Origin: Hyphomicrobiales bacterium
Lineage (GTDB): Bacteria; Pseudomonadota; Alphaproteobacteria; Rhizobiales; Rhizobiaceae
Direction: 5' to 3'
Assembly: GCA_900473185.1 (NCBI GenBank)
Contig: UCKU01000013.1
Location: 474,396-538,395, forward strand
Length of the DNA: 64,000 bases
Notes under the pieces: generated by a model
Database searches by the model: none
Seen by the model: the letters and a program-made list of their open reading frames with translations, nothing else
What the model was told of the DNA's origin: nothing
Translations under genes and position numbers: made by a program
Shown: positions 44,422 through 53,336 of the stretch, in pieces
How positions within the stretch are numbered: the stretch's first letter is position 1
How the letters are laid out: each line of letters begins with the position of its first letter

Positions 44422-46614
44422 TCAGGCCGTCTTGAGCTGGGCAACGGCCAGAAGCGTATCGGCGCTGATGCCGCCGGACGAGGAATTGCTGAGGATCGAC
44501 AGCGCCGGGGAAGTACCCTGCGTGCCGTTCTTGACGTCGTACATAGCGGTGAAGCGCTTGATCAGCGACTCAACCTTGTCCGGATCCTGGAGATCCTTGA
44601 GGTCGATGTATTTGTTGACCATGTCTGCCTGCTTATCGACGTCCATGCTGGAAACGTAGCTCGACAGGTTGAAGGTCGTGGTGAAGAACTGCATGAGCGC
44701 GGTGTCGCCGAGGATGTCGTAAGCGTTGGAGATCGTCGGGGCCTTGCGCTGGAAATAAAGCGCCAGCCGAACGCCGGTATTCTCGTCGCCCTGGTCGCTC
44801 TCAAGGGTCTGCTCCAGATAGTCGTTGACCGTCTGGAGGACATCGCCGCGCTGCTGGACCGAACCGGTCGGATCCTTGGAAATGTTGCCATCCTTATCGA
44901 AATTGAAAGATGCAACGATTTCGGCGAAACGGTTGTCGGATTGGTGGTTGACGAAGCTCTTCTTGTCGTTGAGATCGGAAGAGAACATCTTCTTCAGGTC
45001 GGCTGAACTGACGCTCTTGGGGTCTATCCCCTTGGCTTCGAGGACGAAGTTCACGAGCCGGCTGTTCGACAGAAGATCGGAAACCGTCTTGATGCTTCCC
45101 ATCTGATCGCGGAAATAGGTGGCTTCGGTATCGGCGGCTTTGCCGGCATCCGTTTGCGCGGTTCCGGTGAGGTAGCGCATCTTGTTCTGCTTGTATGCAG
45201 CAGCAAAATCATCGACCACCGATTCCGACATGGCCTGCAGCGGCACGCTGACCTTGCCGTCCTTGTCGAAGTTGAAGGCCTCGCGGAATGCAACGAAACG
45301 GTCGTCTTTCAGACCATTCACGTAGCTCTTCGGATCATTCGGGTCGCTCGAGAGAACGCTGCGCAACTCGCTTTTGGAAACACTCGCCGGATCGATGCCG
45401 AAGGAGCGCAGCGCCACTTCCCAAAGCTCCGGCTCGTCGTCATTGGTGCTGTCATCGTCGGTCGCGTTGGATTTCAGGAAATCGTTGATCGAAGTCACGG
45501 ACGCCATGCGCGTCTTGTAATTGTCGATCGCATCGTCGGTGCTAAAATTGGCGATAGCGGTCTGGTAGTTTGTGGCAAAGCTCGCCGATGTGGTGGCCGC
45601 CTGATCCGATGTCTGAGCGCTCACGCCGGCGGAAAGGCTGCCGTCCTCATTGAAATTGAACGCGTCGTGCAGGTCGCCGAGGCCGATAGCATTAGCAACG
45701 TCGGCGTTCTTCAACGCTGCGGAAATGTAATTGTCCGGATCATCCTCGGAAATGCCGTAGGCGGTGCGAATGTAGGAAACCAGCTTGGAATCCTGCATTA
45801 GATCGTCGACCGAGGAGACATTGGCGATCGCTGCGGAGTAATAGGTCGAGTAGGCCGATCCGGTCTGGCTTGAGGCAAACGTCGCGGATGAGACGGCATA
45901 GCCATTCGTCACTATGGACATCTGATCGGCAGACTGGGCGCCACCGGCTGCGACATTGCCGTCCGTATCGAAATTAAATGCCTTGGCGAGGTTGAGATAA
46001 GTCGGATCACCAAGCTGATTGACGAAGCTGTTGGGATCGTTGAGATCGCTCGTTAATACGTCGCGCAAAAAGCTCGTCGACGTGTAGTCGGTGCTGAGGC
46101 CGAAGGAGGTCAGCACATAATTCTTCAGCCGCGTATTGCCGAGGAGATCGTCGACGGAGGTGACGTTGGCGATCGCGCCTTGATAATAGCTGGTCTCGCT
46201 GCTGATATTGTCCTGCTCGTCATCGAAGGAGGCCTGATAGGCGTCCAGAAGGTTGGTCTCCTGGGCCGTCGACTGTGCTTCCTTCGTTTCGCCCGAAAAT
46301 TTGAATGCCGCCGCAAAGTCGGCGTAGCGGCCGTCGCTGAGCTTGTTGGCGAAACTCGACGAGTCGGAAAGGTCGCTTTCCAGCACCTTCTTCATGAAGG
46401 CCTTGGCGTAGGTCATGTCCTCGAGGCCATAGGCCTTCATCGCGTAGGAGTAGAGCCGATAGTCCCCCATGAACTCATCGACGGACGTGACCTTGTTGAT
46501 ATTGTCTTTGTAATATTGGGTGTCACTGGCAACCGTGGCCTTGGATGCGACGGCGCTGAGGCTGGCGTTCATATCGCGCGCGACAGTCAGATAGCTGACA
46601 TAGGTCGAAACCAT
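44422..46614 (-). CDS. DUF1217 flagellar protein with six repeat units
   Basis: 730 residues from the ATG at 46614, which has AAGGGAAG upstream; a longer frame extends 34 residues without a ribosome site. DUF1217 proteins are found in alphaproteobacterial flagellar clusters. The repeat core is V-[ST]-S-V-D-[ED]-[FL] followed by R-L-x-x-Y and G-[LI], then S-D-x-x-D-x-x-S-[FY]-[VA]-N and [AF]-F-N-F. Units begin near residues 41, 150, 272, 395, 510 and 635, the sixth being degenerate. After several units comes F-N-F-[DN]-x-D-G-[NSK]-[VLI], resembling part of a calcium-binding loop. No signal peptide is evident, so export through the flagellar apparatus is plausible. Confidence 0.82.
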   Translation of the reverse strand: MVSTYVSYLTVARDMNASLSAVASKATVASDTQYYKDNINKVTSVDEFMGDYRLYSYAMKAYGLEDMTYAKAFMKKVLESDLSDSSSFANKLSDGRYADFAAAFKFSGETKEAQSTAQETNLLDAYQASFDDEQDNISSETSYYQGAIANVTSVDDLLGNTRLKNYVLTSFGLSTDYTSTSFLRDVLTSDLNDPNSFVNQLGDPTYLNLAKAFNFDTDGNVAAGGAQSADQMSIVTNGYAVSSATFASSQTGSAYSTYYSAAIANVSSVDDLMQDSKLVSYIRTAYGISEDDPDNYISAALKNADVANAIGLGDLHDAFNFNEDGSLSAGVSAQTSDQAATTSASFATNYQTAIANFSTDDAIDNYKTRMASVTSINDFLKSNATDDDSTNDDEPELWEVALRSFGIDPASVSKSELRSVLSSDPNDPKSYVNGLKDDRFVAFREAFNFDKDGKVSVPLQAMSESVVDDFAAAYKQNKMRYLTGTAQTDAGKAADTEATYFRDQMGSIKTVSDLLSNSRLVNFVLEAKGIDPKSVSSADLKKMFSSDLNDKKSFVNHQSDNRFAEIVASFNFDKDGNISKDPTGSVQQRGDVLQTVNDYLEQTLESDQGDENTGVRLALYFQRKAPTISNAYDILGDTALMQFFTTTFNLSSYVSSMDVDKQADMVNKYIDLKDLQDPDKVESLIKRFTAMYDVKNGTQGTSPALSILSNSSSGGISADTLLAVAQLKTA

Positions 46615-46766
46615 TCTTGCTTCCCTTCTGGACGTAGACATCCGCTTCGAAAACGACCGCAAGGTCGGTTCGATCGCATCTATCGAGCAAAATTCAACAC
46701 GTTTCGGGGACGCCAATCATGGCGGATTCAGTGCGTCTAGCAGCGACACACGTTCACCATATTTTG

Positions 46767-46782
46767 AGAACTAGTAAGTTCT
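46767..46782. promoter_or_regulatory. First copy of a 16-bp palindrome in the flagellar divergent region
   Basis: AGAACT-AGTA-AGTTCT, a perfect palindrome followed by ATAAAT. It lies 153 bases upstream of the DUF1217 start and is repeated almost exactly at 46935-46950, so it is a likely binding site for a regulator of these flagellar genes. Confidence 0.55.
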
Positions 46783-46934
46783 ATAAATTAATTTCGGGTT
46801 AACGCAAGCCCGAAAAGAATGCAGGTTGTTGCTTGGAGAAGGCGGTAAAGGGAGCTTTGTGATAGGATCGTTAATGCGAAAAAAATTTCGCAACTTCAAT
46901 TTTTCGTATTGAGCGAAACGTGATTCCGATTTAG

Positions 46935-46950
46935 AGAACTAATAAGTTCT
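46935..46950. promoter_or_regulatory. Second copy of the 16-bp palindrome
   Basis: AGAACT-AATA-AGTTCT, followed by GTAAAT. The flanking GAG before and TAAAT after are shared with the first copy, so at least 22 positions match. The rest of the 734-base region (46615-47348) has no credible gene; it includes a hairpin CCGGCC-AATC-GGCCGG at 47186-47201 and the ribosome site of flgE. Confidence 0.55.
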
Positions 46951-47348
46951 GTAAATGGCCTGGTCGAGCCGCCTTCAGTAGTCGGGCGGGTTTTGATGAA
47001 GCCATCGTCTCGGGAGCTAGACCGGATGGCTCGCATTACGCGAGTGGTCGGCTCAACATGATCATGATCGATCAACTTACCTAAATCCGTTTCGGGCCAA
47101 AAGACAAGGTCCACGATTTCTGACGCTCGCTCTTTGGAGACGGCGGCTGAACCCGTGACTTTGCCACCGTACCCGATGTCGCGTTCCGGCCAATCGGCCG
47201 GACGAACCCTTTACCGGGATGATCCCGCACGTCTGCGAGCGACGACGCCAAACAGAGGCCGGCTTGTGACGTATCGCACGCATAAATGCAAGTTATAGTA
47301 GAATTAAATTCAAAACACCGATCTTAAGAAGCAAACAGGGACACGAAA

Positions 47349-48647
47349 ATGAGCATCTTCGGCAGCATGAAAACGGCAGTTTCGGGCATGAATGCACAGG
47401 CCAATCGCCTGAGCACTGTCTCCGACAACATCGCCAATGTGAACACAACGGGATACAAGGCGGTTTCAACGAGCTTTTCCTCGCTCGTCCTGCCCTCTTC
47501 ATCCGGCAACTACAATTCCGGCGGCGTTCAGACGACTGTCCGGCAGGCGGTCTCGCAACAGGGCGATATTTCCTACACGACGTCGGATTACGATCTGGCG
47601 ATTTCCGGTGATGGCTTCTTCATCGTCCAGGGTGCAGACGGCATTCCGGTCCTGACCCGGGCCGGTGATTTCACGGTCAATGACGAGGGCAATCTCGTCA
47701 ACTCCGCCGGCTTTACCCTGATGGGCTATTCCTACAATTCCGGCTCGCCCGCTGTGGTCGTCAACGGCTTTGATGGCCTTGTGCCGGTCAATGTCAATCA
47801 GTCCGGGTTGACCGCAATCGCTTCGACGAGCGGCTCTTTCAGCGGCAACCTCGATTCCAACGCCGAAGTCGTCACCGATCCGGCTACCCTGCCGAGTGCC
47901 AACGGTGCTTCGGCGAGTGTCACTGACGACACTAAGAAGATGTCGCTTGTCGGTTACGACAGCTTGGGCGCCACAGTCCAGTATGACTTCTATTACACTA
48001 AGACCGGCGAGACGACCGATGCCAGCGGCGCGGTCACGGGATCGACCTGGGAAGTCGCGGTCTATCGCAATGCCGATGCGGCGAGCACGGGCACGACATC
48101 CTTTCCCTATTCTTCCGATGCCGTCAGCGTCGCTTCGCTCTCCTTCGATGCCAATGGAAATCTGACGTCACAGGCCGATACCGATATCGTCGATCCCAAG
48201 ACCGGCAAGACGATCTCGATGGACTATTCCGGCTTCAACCAGCTTGCCTCTGATTTCGCCGCATCCGGCTCGGCGAACGGCCAGGCCGCAAGCACGGTCA
48301 GCGGTGTGAAGATCGCTGCTGACGGTGTAGTCTCTGCGAGCTATTCCAATGGCACGACGAAGCCGCTCTACCAGATCCCGCTCGCAACCGTCGCAAGTCC
48401 CGACAAGCTGACGCTGGAATCCGGCAATGTCTACAGTGCCAACGGCCAGTCCGGTGTCACCATCACCGGCTTTCCGCAGGCCAACGGCCTCGGCTCAATC
48501 CAATCCGGTGCGCTCGAAAGCTCGAATGTCGATCTCGCGGGCGAGTTGACCGAGATGATCGAGGCGCAGCGCAGCTACACGGCCAATTCCAAGGTGTTCC
48601 AGACCGGCTCTGACATCATGGATATCCTCGTCAACCTTAAGCGATAG
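47349..48647 (+). CDS. flgE: Flagellar hook protein FlgE
   Basis: 432 residues with the conserved N-terminal rod/hook motif MSIFGSMKTAVSGMNAQANRLSTVSDNIANVNTTGYK and the C-terminal LAGELTEMIEAQRSYTANSKVFQTGSDIMDILVNLKR. The middle resembles hook protein domains, including DYDLAISGDGFFIVQ. Length fits alphaproteobacterial FlgE. It polymerises into the hook joining rod and filament, exported by the flagellar type III system. The ATG has AGGGAC upstream. It starts the rightward operon flgE-flgK-flgL. Confidence 0.95.
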   Translation: MSIFGSMKTAVSGMNAQANRLSTVSDNIANVNTTGYKAVSTSFSSLVLPSSSGNYNSGGVQTTVRQAVSQQGDISYTTSDYDLAISGDGFFIVQGADGIPVLTRAGDFTVNDEGNLVNSAGFTLMGYSYNSGSPAVVVNGFDGLVPVNVNQSGLTAIASTSGSFSGNLDSNAEVVTDPATLPSANGASASVTDDTKKMSLVGYDSLGATVQYDFYYTKTGETTDASGAVTGSTWEVAVYRNADAASTGTTSFPYSSDAVSVASLSFDANGNLTSQADTDIVDPKTGKTISMDYSGFNQLASDFAASGSANGQAASTVSGVKIAADGVVSASYSNGTTKPLYQIPLATVASPDKLTLESGNVYSANGQSGVTITGFPQANGLGSIQSGALESSNVDLAGELTEMIEAQRSYTANSKVFQTGSDIMDILVNLKR

Positions 48648-48658
48648 GGGAGGGGTTG

Positions 48659-50128
48659 GTGTCGATTTCCTCAGCGCTCAACACGGTTCAGAGCATCTTC
48701 AACACGACGGGTTACCAAAGCAGCGTCGTCTCGACGAACATCGCCAATTCAGGCAACTCCGACTATGTTCGGCGCGAGGCATCCGTCACCTCGACGCTCG
48801 CCGGCGCCCAGATCGTCAAGATCAGTCGCGCCCAGGAAGATGCCCTGCTCAAGCAATATCTTCAGTCGAGCTCGCAAGACAGCGCGCAGCAGACCTTGCT
48901 GTCAGGGCTCGGCGACCTGCAATCCATCCTCGGCGGCAACGATTATGAAACGTCGCCGAGCACCTATCTGTCAGCCTTCCAGACGGCGCTTCAGACTTTC
49001 GCCGCCTCGCCGAGCGACACGACCGCCGGACAGTCGGCCGTGACGGCGGCGCAGGATCTGGCCAACAGCCTGAACACGGCAAGCGATGCCGTCCAGTCGG
49101 TGCGGGAGGATGCCGATGCGGCGATCGCCACGCAGGTCGGGACGCTCAATACGCTCCTGTCGCAGTTTCAGACCGCCAATAACGCGGTCAAGCTGGCAAC
49201 GGCGACAGGCGCGGACACCTCAGCGGCGCTGGACGACCGGGAAAAGATCCTGAAGCAGATTTCTTCCATCGTCGGTATCTCCACCAGCACCCGCAGCAAT
49301 AACGACATGGTCATCTCGACGGCGGATGGCACGACGCTGTTCGAGACCGTGCCTAGAACCGTCAGTTTCAAGGCGACCGGTACCTATGTCGCAGGCACTG
49401 AAGGCAATTCTGTCTATATTGATGGCGTCGCGCTCTCGCCTGGCGAGGGTTCGACGACCACCGCCAAGGGCAGCCTTCAGGCATTGCTCCAGGTGCGTGA
49501 CGAGGTGGCGCCGACCTTCCAGTCGCAGCTCGATGAGATCGCCAAGGGGCTGGTCCAAAGCTTTTCCGAGACGGGTAGCGGCTCTACGCAGCCCGGGCTG
49601 TTCACCTGGACGACGGCGTCAGGCGCCGATGGCGGCACGCCGTCGGATACGTCAGGTGTGATTGACGGCATCGCCGCGACGATTACGGTCAATCCGGCTG
49701 TTATCGCCGGCTCCGGCGGTGATCCCATGAAACTGCGCGACGGCAGCATCAGCGGTGTCACCAATCTCAACCCCGACGGCAATAGCGGCTTCGCGGATAA
49801 TCTCAATACGCTCTACAGCAGTTTGAGCGTCACGCGCAGTTTCTCGGCCGATGCGGGCATCGGCCAGACCGGCAGCCTGGTCGACTATGCCGGCAGTTCC
49901 ATCGGCTGGCTGGAGCAATATCGAAGCGATGCTTCGACAATGTCGGAAAACACCTCCGCCGCGCTATCCCGCTCCGAACAGGCCTATTCCAACGAGACCG
50001 GCGTGAACCTGGATGAGGAGCTGACGAAGCTTCTCGATATCGAACAATCCTACAAGGCAGGGACAAAGATCCTCAACACGATTGAAGAGATGCTTCAATC
50101 CCTGCTCGACATTGCGGGGACACCATGA
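48659..50128 (+). CDS. flgK: Flagellar hook-filament junction protein FlgK
   Basis: 489 residues from the GTG at 48659, which is spaced 5 bases from GGAGG; a TTG three bases earlier is too close. The N-terminus ISSALNTVQSIFNTTGYQSSVVSTNIANSGNSDYVRR is diagnostic for FlgK, and the C-terminus ends DEELTKLLDIEQSYKAGTKILNTIEEMLQSLLDIAG. The protein caps the hook and starts the filament together with FlgL. Its stop overlaps the FlgL start (ATGA). It is on the short side for the family but the ends are complete. Confidence 0.93.
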   Translation: MSISSALNTVQSIFNTTGYQSSVVSTNIANSGNSDYVRREASVTSTLAGAQIVKISRAQEDALLKQYLQSSSQDSAQQTLLSGLGDLQSILGGNDYETSPSTYLSAFQTALQTFAASPSDTTAGQSAVTAAQDLANSLNTASDAVQSVREDADAAIATQVGTLNTLLSQFQTANNAVKLATATGADTSAALDDREKILKQISSIVGISTSTRSNNDMVISTADGTTLFETVPRTVSFKATGTYVAGTEGNSVYIDGVALSPGEGSTTTAKGSLQALLQVRDEVAPTFQSQLDEIAKGLVQSFSETGSGSTQPGLFTWTTASGADGGTPSDTSGVIDGIAATITVNPAVIAGSGGDPMKLRDGSISGVTNLNPDGNSGFADNLNTLYSSLSVTRSFSADAGIGQTGSLVDYAGSSIGWLEQYRSDASTMSENTSAALSRSEQAYSNETGVNLDEELTKLLDIEQSYKAGTKILNTIEEMLQSLLDIAGTP

Positions 50129-51171
50129 AGACCTCTTTTACCTCCACGAGTGCCATACAGAATATCCTTCGCCAGACCATCAGCCAGTCGCAGAAGCTCT
50201 TGAGCAGCTCCTCGACGGAAGCGGCGACGGGAACCTACGCCGATCTCGGCGTGTCACTAGGCTCCGGCGTCGCCAAGACGATCAGCATGTCCTCAGTCAT
50301 CGACCAGGCCGCCTCGTTCAAGAATAGCAATGCGCTTGTGTCCCTGAGACTGGATGCGTCGCAATCTTCGCTTTCGACCATGCAGACGGCGGCGGATTCG
50401 CTTGTCTCCAAGCTGACGGCTATGCTCGGTAACCAGGATGAATCGGCGCTCGCCGTGGCGCAACAATCGGCTACCGATGCGCTCTCGCAGATGGTGTCGG
50501 CCAGCAATACAGTGGTCAATGGCGAGTATCTCTTCGGAGGCATCAACCTGTCCTCCAAGCCGCTGACGGATCAGTCGGCCACCGTATCGAGCCAGATCGA
50601 TAGTGCTCTGCAGACCTACGCCGATGGCCTCGGCAAGTCGATCGGTGATCTCTCGGGCACGGAGATTTCGAGTTTCATCTCCGACACGGTCGAACCGATG
50701 TTCTCCGAAGCGTCCTGGAACGATCCGACGAGCGGTTGGTCCACTGCATCGAGCACAAATATGAGCAGCCGGATCAGTGGGGCGGAAGTCATCCAGTCGT
50801 CGACGAATGCAAACTCCCAAGGTATGCGCTACCTGGCGCTTGCTTCCGTGCTCGTCAGCACGCTCTCGGCACAGGGCCTCAGTTCGGATGGGCAGCGCGC
50901 GGTGACTTCGGCGGCGATCAACTATGCCTCAGGGGCATCTTCCAATCTGGTCAGCCAGCAGAGCCAGCTCGGCCTCTCACAGGAGCGCGTCGAAAAAGCC
51001 AATGATGCTCTCGATGCCCAGACGACCATCCTGCAGAACAAGCTGGTCGATCTCGAAGGGGTCGATACCTATGAGGCTTCCACCCAGGTTAAGTCTCTGG
51101 AGACCCAGCTGGAAACGGCCTACACGCTGGTCAACAAGCTGCAGAGCCTCAGTCTTGTAAACTATCTCTGA
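50125..51171 (+). CDS. flgL: Flagellar hook-filament junction protein FlgL
   Basis: 348 residues. The flagellin-like N-terminal region (IQNILRQTISQSQKLLSSSSTEAATG) and C-terminal helix (TYEASTQVKSLETQLETAYTLVNKLQSLSLVNYL) fit FlgL, as does NTVVNGEYLFGGIN in the first third. Start overlaps the FlgK stop. FlgL forms the second junction layer on which flagellin assembles. It is the last gene before a strong terminator, so the usual rhizobial continuation (flaF, flbT, flgD) is absent here. Confidence 0.92.
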   Translation: MKTSFTSTSAIQNILRQTISQSQKLLSSSSTEAATGTYADLGVSLGSGVAKTISMSSVIDQAASFKNSNALVSLRLDASQSSLSTMQTAADSLVSKLTAMLGNQDESALAVAQQSATDALSQMVSASNTVVNGEYLFGGINLSSKPLTDQSATVSSQIDSALQTYADGLGKSIGDLSGTEISSFISDTVEPMFSEASWNDPTSGWSTASSTNMSSRISGAEVIQSSTNANSQGMRYLALASVLVSTLSAQGLSSDGQRAVTSAAINYASGASSNLVSQQSQLGLSQERVEKANDALDAQTTILQNKLVDLEGVDTYEASTQVKSLETQLETAYTLVNKLQSLSLVNYL

Positions 51172-51210
51172 CGAGACGTGCGCGACCGCCATGCGGTACG
51201 TGTCGTGAGA

Positions 51211-51245
51211 AAGGCTCGCTACGCCCTACCTGGCGAGCCTTTTTT
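51211..51245 (+). terminator. Intrinsic terminator after flgL
   Basis: Stem AAGGCTCGC / GCGAGCCTT with a loop of about 13 bases followed by a run of T (51240-51245). It ends the flgEKL operon and separates it from the TetR gene. Confidence 0.85.
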
Positions 51246-51280
51246 CAAACATTTCAACAGGCTGGTTGCCCTACAAGGGC

Positions 51281-51934
51281 CTAGTCAGCCTCGACGCCCC
51301 TGCAGAAGACCGCGATACAGCGGCGCAGGTGGGCAAGCCGCGCCGTGCGGTCAGGCCATGCGCTCGCGCGGCCCTCCGGCGGTCCCATGCCTCCGAAGAC
51401 CATGTCCATCAGCATCCGCGCGCCGCTTGCGGTATCGTCCAGTTGGAGCCGGCCCTCAGCCCGCCGTTCTGCCAGCCAGTCGGTGAGAAGCTGGCGGGCG
51501 GCGAGCAGTCCCTCCTTGTTGAGGATTTCGATCAGCTCCGGAAACTGCGGCGCTTCGCGAAAGACCAGCTGCAGCAGGCCCGCGCGCTCCATGTCCTTGT
51601 CTTCGTCCATGTCGATCATGAAGATCCGCTCAAGGGAAAGGGAGACCGGAACCTGCTCTGGCTGACGCGGCAAATCGAGCATCATGCGTCTGTGGTCGCC
51701 AACGACGGCAGCAAAAAGCTCTTCCTTGCTCTCGAAGATGCGATAGAGCGTCTGCTTGGAAACCCCGGCTTCGGCAGCAACGATTGCTGTCGTGCTGGCG
51801 GCATAGCCATGTTTGACAAAAATCTTGCCGGCGTTTTCAATGATATGGGAGCGCTTTTGATCGTCGCTCGAAGCTTTCGGCCGGCCGCGCTTGCGTTGCA
51901 TTTCTTCGCCGCTGTCACTCGCCGCCATGCACAC
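51281..51934 (-). CDS. TetR family transcriptional regulator
   Basis: 217 residues. The helix-turn-helix domain covers about residues 28-75 (RSHIIENAGKIFVKHGYAASTTAIVAAEAGVSKQTLYRIFESKEELFAAVV). The C-terminal ligand domain, with LVFREAPQFPELIEILNKEG and a later AWPDRTARLAHLRRCIAVF, resembles AefR-like TetR proteins that often control efflux pumps. A GTG start at 51934 or the ATG at 51928 is possible, and an ATG at 51901 would also fit. No efflux gene is adjacent, so the target is unknown. Confidence 0.85.
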   Translation of the reverse strand: MCMAASDSGEEMQRKRGRPKASSDDQKRSHIIENAGKIFVKHGYAASTTAIVAAEAGVSKQTLYRIFESKEELFAAVVGDHRRMMLDLPRQPEQVPVSLSLERIFMIDMDEDKDMERAGLLQLVFREAPQFPELIEILNKEGLLAARQLLTDWLAERRAEGRLQLDDTASGARMLMDMVFGGMGPPEGRASAWPDRTARLAHLRRCIAVFCRGVEAD

Positions 51935-52481
51935 TCAATCCCTTATCCAAGCCATGGAAGACACTGGTCAATGACTGCGGTTGCGATATACCGCCATGTC
52001 CTCCGACCGGGAATAATCCCTCTGTCGACCAAAAAGCAACCATGATCGCCGACAGACTCACGTGTCATGGGCAAAGCTATCCGAGATGACGATCATTCGA
52101 ACAGCAATTCGGCTCCGAAGAGCCTGCGCGTCATCGCACTTCGAGGTTTTCCACAAGTTCGCCGACCGAAGTTGATGCTTTGAGTGAAGGAAGGGGGGCG
52201 GAAAACGACGTTGCATTCCGAGGTTATCTGATTGCGGCGTCGCATCAATGCGAGAGGCTAAGATATTGTTCGGGTGAATCAAAAGCAATCCTGGCTCCAT
52301 CTTGCTGAAAACCGCGCAACAGCTGCGCGTTGCACGCCGGCGGGCGGCGCAAGCGAAAGACACACATGCTGGGCGCCCGCGCCACGTTGCAGGCCGTGAG
52401 GCTTTCGCCTAGGCAATATGAAAGGGTGATGCGGCTGAAAAATCGCGTGCAACCCTGGCAAACGCGAATATCCCAGAGCCG
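51935..52481. other. Intergenic region without a recognised gene
   Basis: 547 bases between the TetR and DUF6502 genes. No open frame here has a convincing ribosome site and protein-like sequence, and no tRNA, terminator or repeat was recognised. It presumably holds the promoters of both flanking genes. Confidence 0.5.
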
Positions 52482-53336
52482 ATGCAACGCGCGAAACGTC
52501 CATTTTCCGGGGAAACACTGCAACTGGCGCTGATTCGCGTGCTGCGGCCGCTCGTCAAGCTCGCGCTGGCATCCGGACTGAGTTTCCCGTCCTTCGCAGC
52601 ACTGCTGAAACGGCTCTATATCGATGTCGCTGAGCGTGATTTCGCGCTCGCCGACAAGGCGCAAACGGACAGTCGCATATCCTTGCTGACCGGAATCCAC
52701 CGCAAGGACGTCAGCCGCCTGCGCGGCGAGCCGCTGAGTGTAACATCGCTGCCCGCGGCTGTGTCGCAGACGGGCCGGATCATCGCGCGCTGGATTGCCG
52801 ACCCGCTCTACTGCAATGAAGACGGAAGCCCGCGGGCACTGCCGAGAACCTTGCAGGACGAAGGCCCGTCCTTCGAACGGCTGGTGACAGAGATCACCAG
52901 GGATGTGCATCCCCGCGCTGTGCTCGACGAATGGGTCGATCGTGGGGTCGTTTCCGTGGACGCGCAGGACATGGTCCGGCTGGATCTTGCCTCGATCGTC
53001 CCCAATGCCGACGACGACGCGCGCCGGCATTATTTTACCCGCAACCTTCATGACCATGCGCTTGCGGCCGTATCTAACGTCATCAACGACGTCGCGCCCC
53101 ATCTCGAGCGCGCGGTCCATTATGATCGAATATCGTCCGATCTCGCCCGTCGTCTCGACCTGATCGCACGCGAGGAGACGATGGCGATGCTCCTGAGACT
53201 GAACAAGATCGCGCATCAATTGGTGCAAGGGGATCCGGGCGGCGATAGCCGATGGATTGCCGGAGGATACGTTTTGACCGAAACGGTGGAAACGAGCACG
53301 CAGCCGCGTTCAAAGACGCCGGAGGCAAAATCATGA
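52482..53336 (+). CDS. DUF6502 family protein
   Basis: 284 residues. The opening LQLALIRVLRPLVKLALASGLSFPSFAALLKRLYIDVAERDF followed by RISLLTGIHRKDVSRLR matches the DUF6502 pattern, in which the first part looks like a degenerate DNA-binding helix-turn-helix. The rest is helical and contains LPRTLQDEGPSFERLVTEITRDVHPRAVLDEWVDRGVV. Function unknown; a regulator is the best guess. The stop overlaps the start of the DUF5666 gene, so the pair is translationally coupled and probably works together. Confidence 0.8.
   Translation: MQRAKRPFSGETLQLALIRVLRPLVKLALASGLSFPSFAALLKRLYIDVAERDFALADKAQTDSRISLLTGIHRKDVSRLRGEPLSVTSLPAAVSQTGRIIARWIADPLYCNEDGSPRALPRTLQDEGPSFERLVTEITRDVHPRAVLDEWVDRGVVSVDAQDMVRLDLASIVPNADDDARRHYFTRNLHDHALAAVSNVINDVAPHLERAVHYDRISSDLARRLDLIAREETMAMLLRLNKIAHQLVQGDPGGDSRWIAGGYVLTETVETSTQPRSKTPEAKS

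Noticed and set aside
46896..47114. 72-codon minus-strand open frame in the flagellar divergent region
   Set aside because: Overlaps one copy of the palindrome, has no ribosome site and no protein-like pattern.
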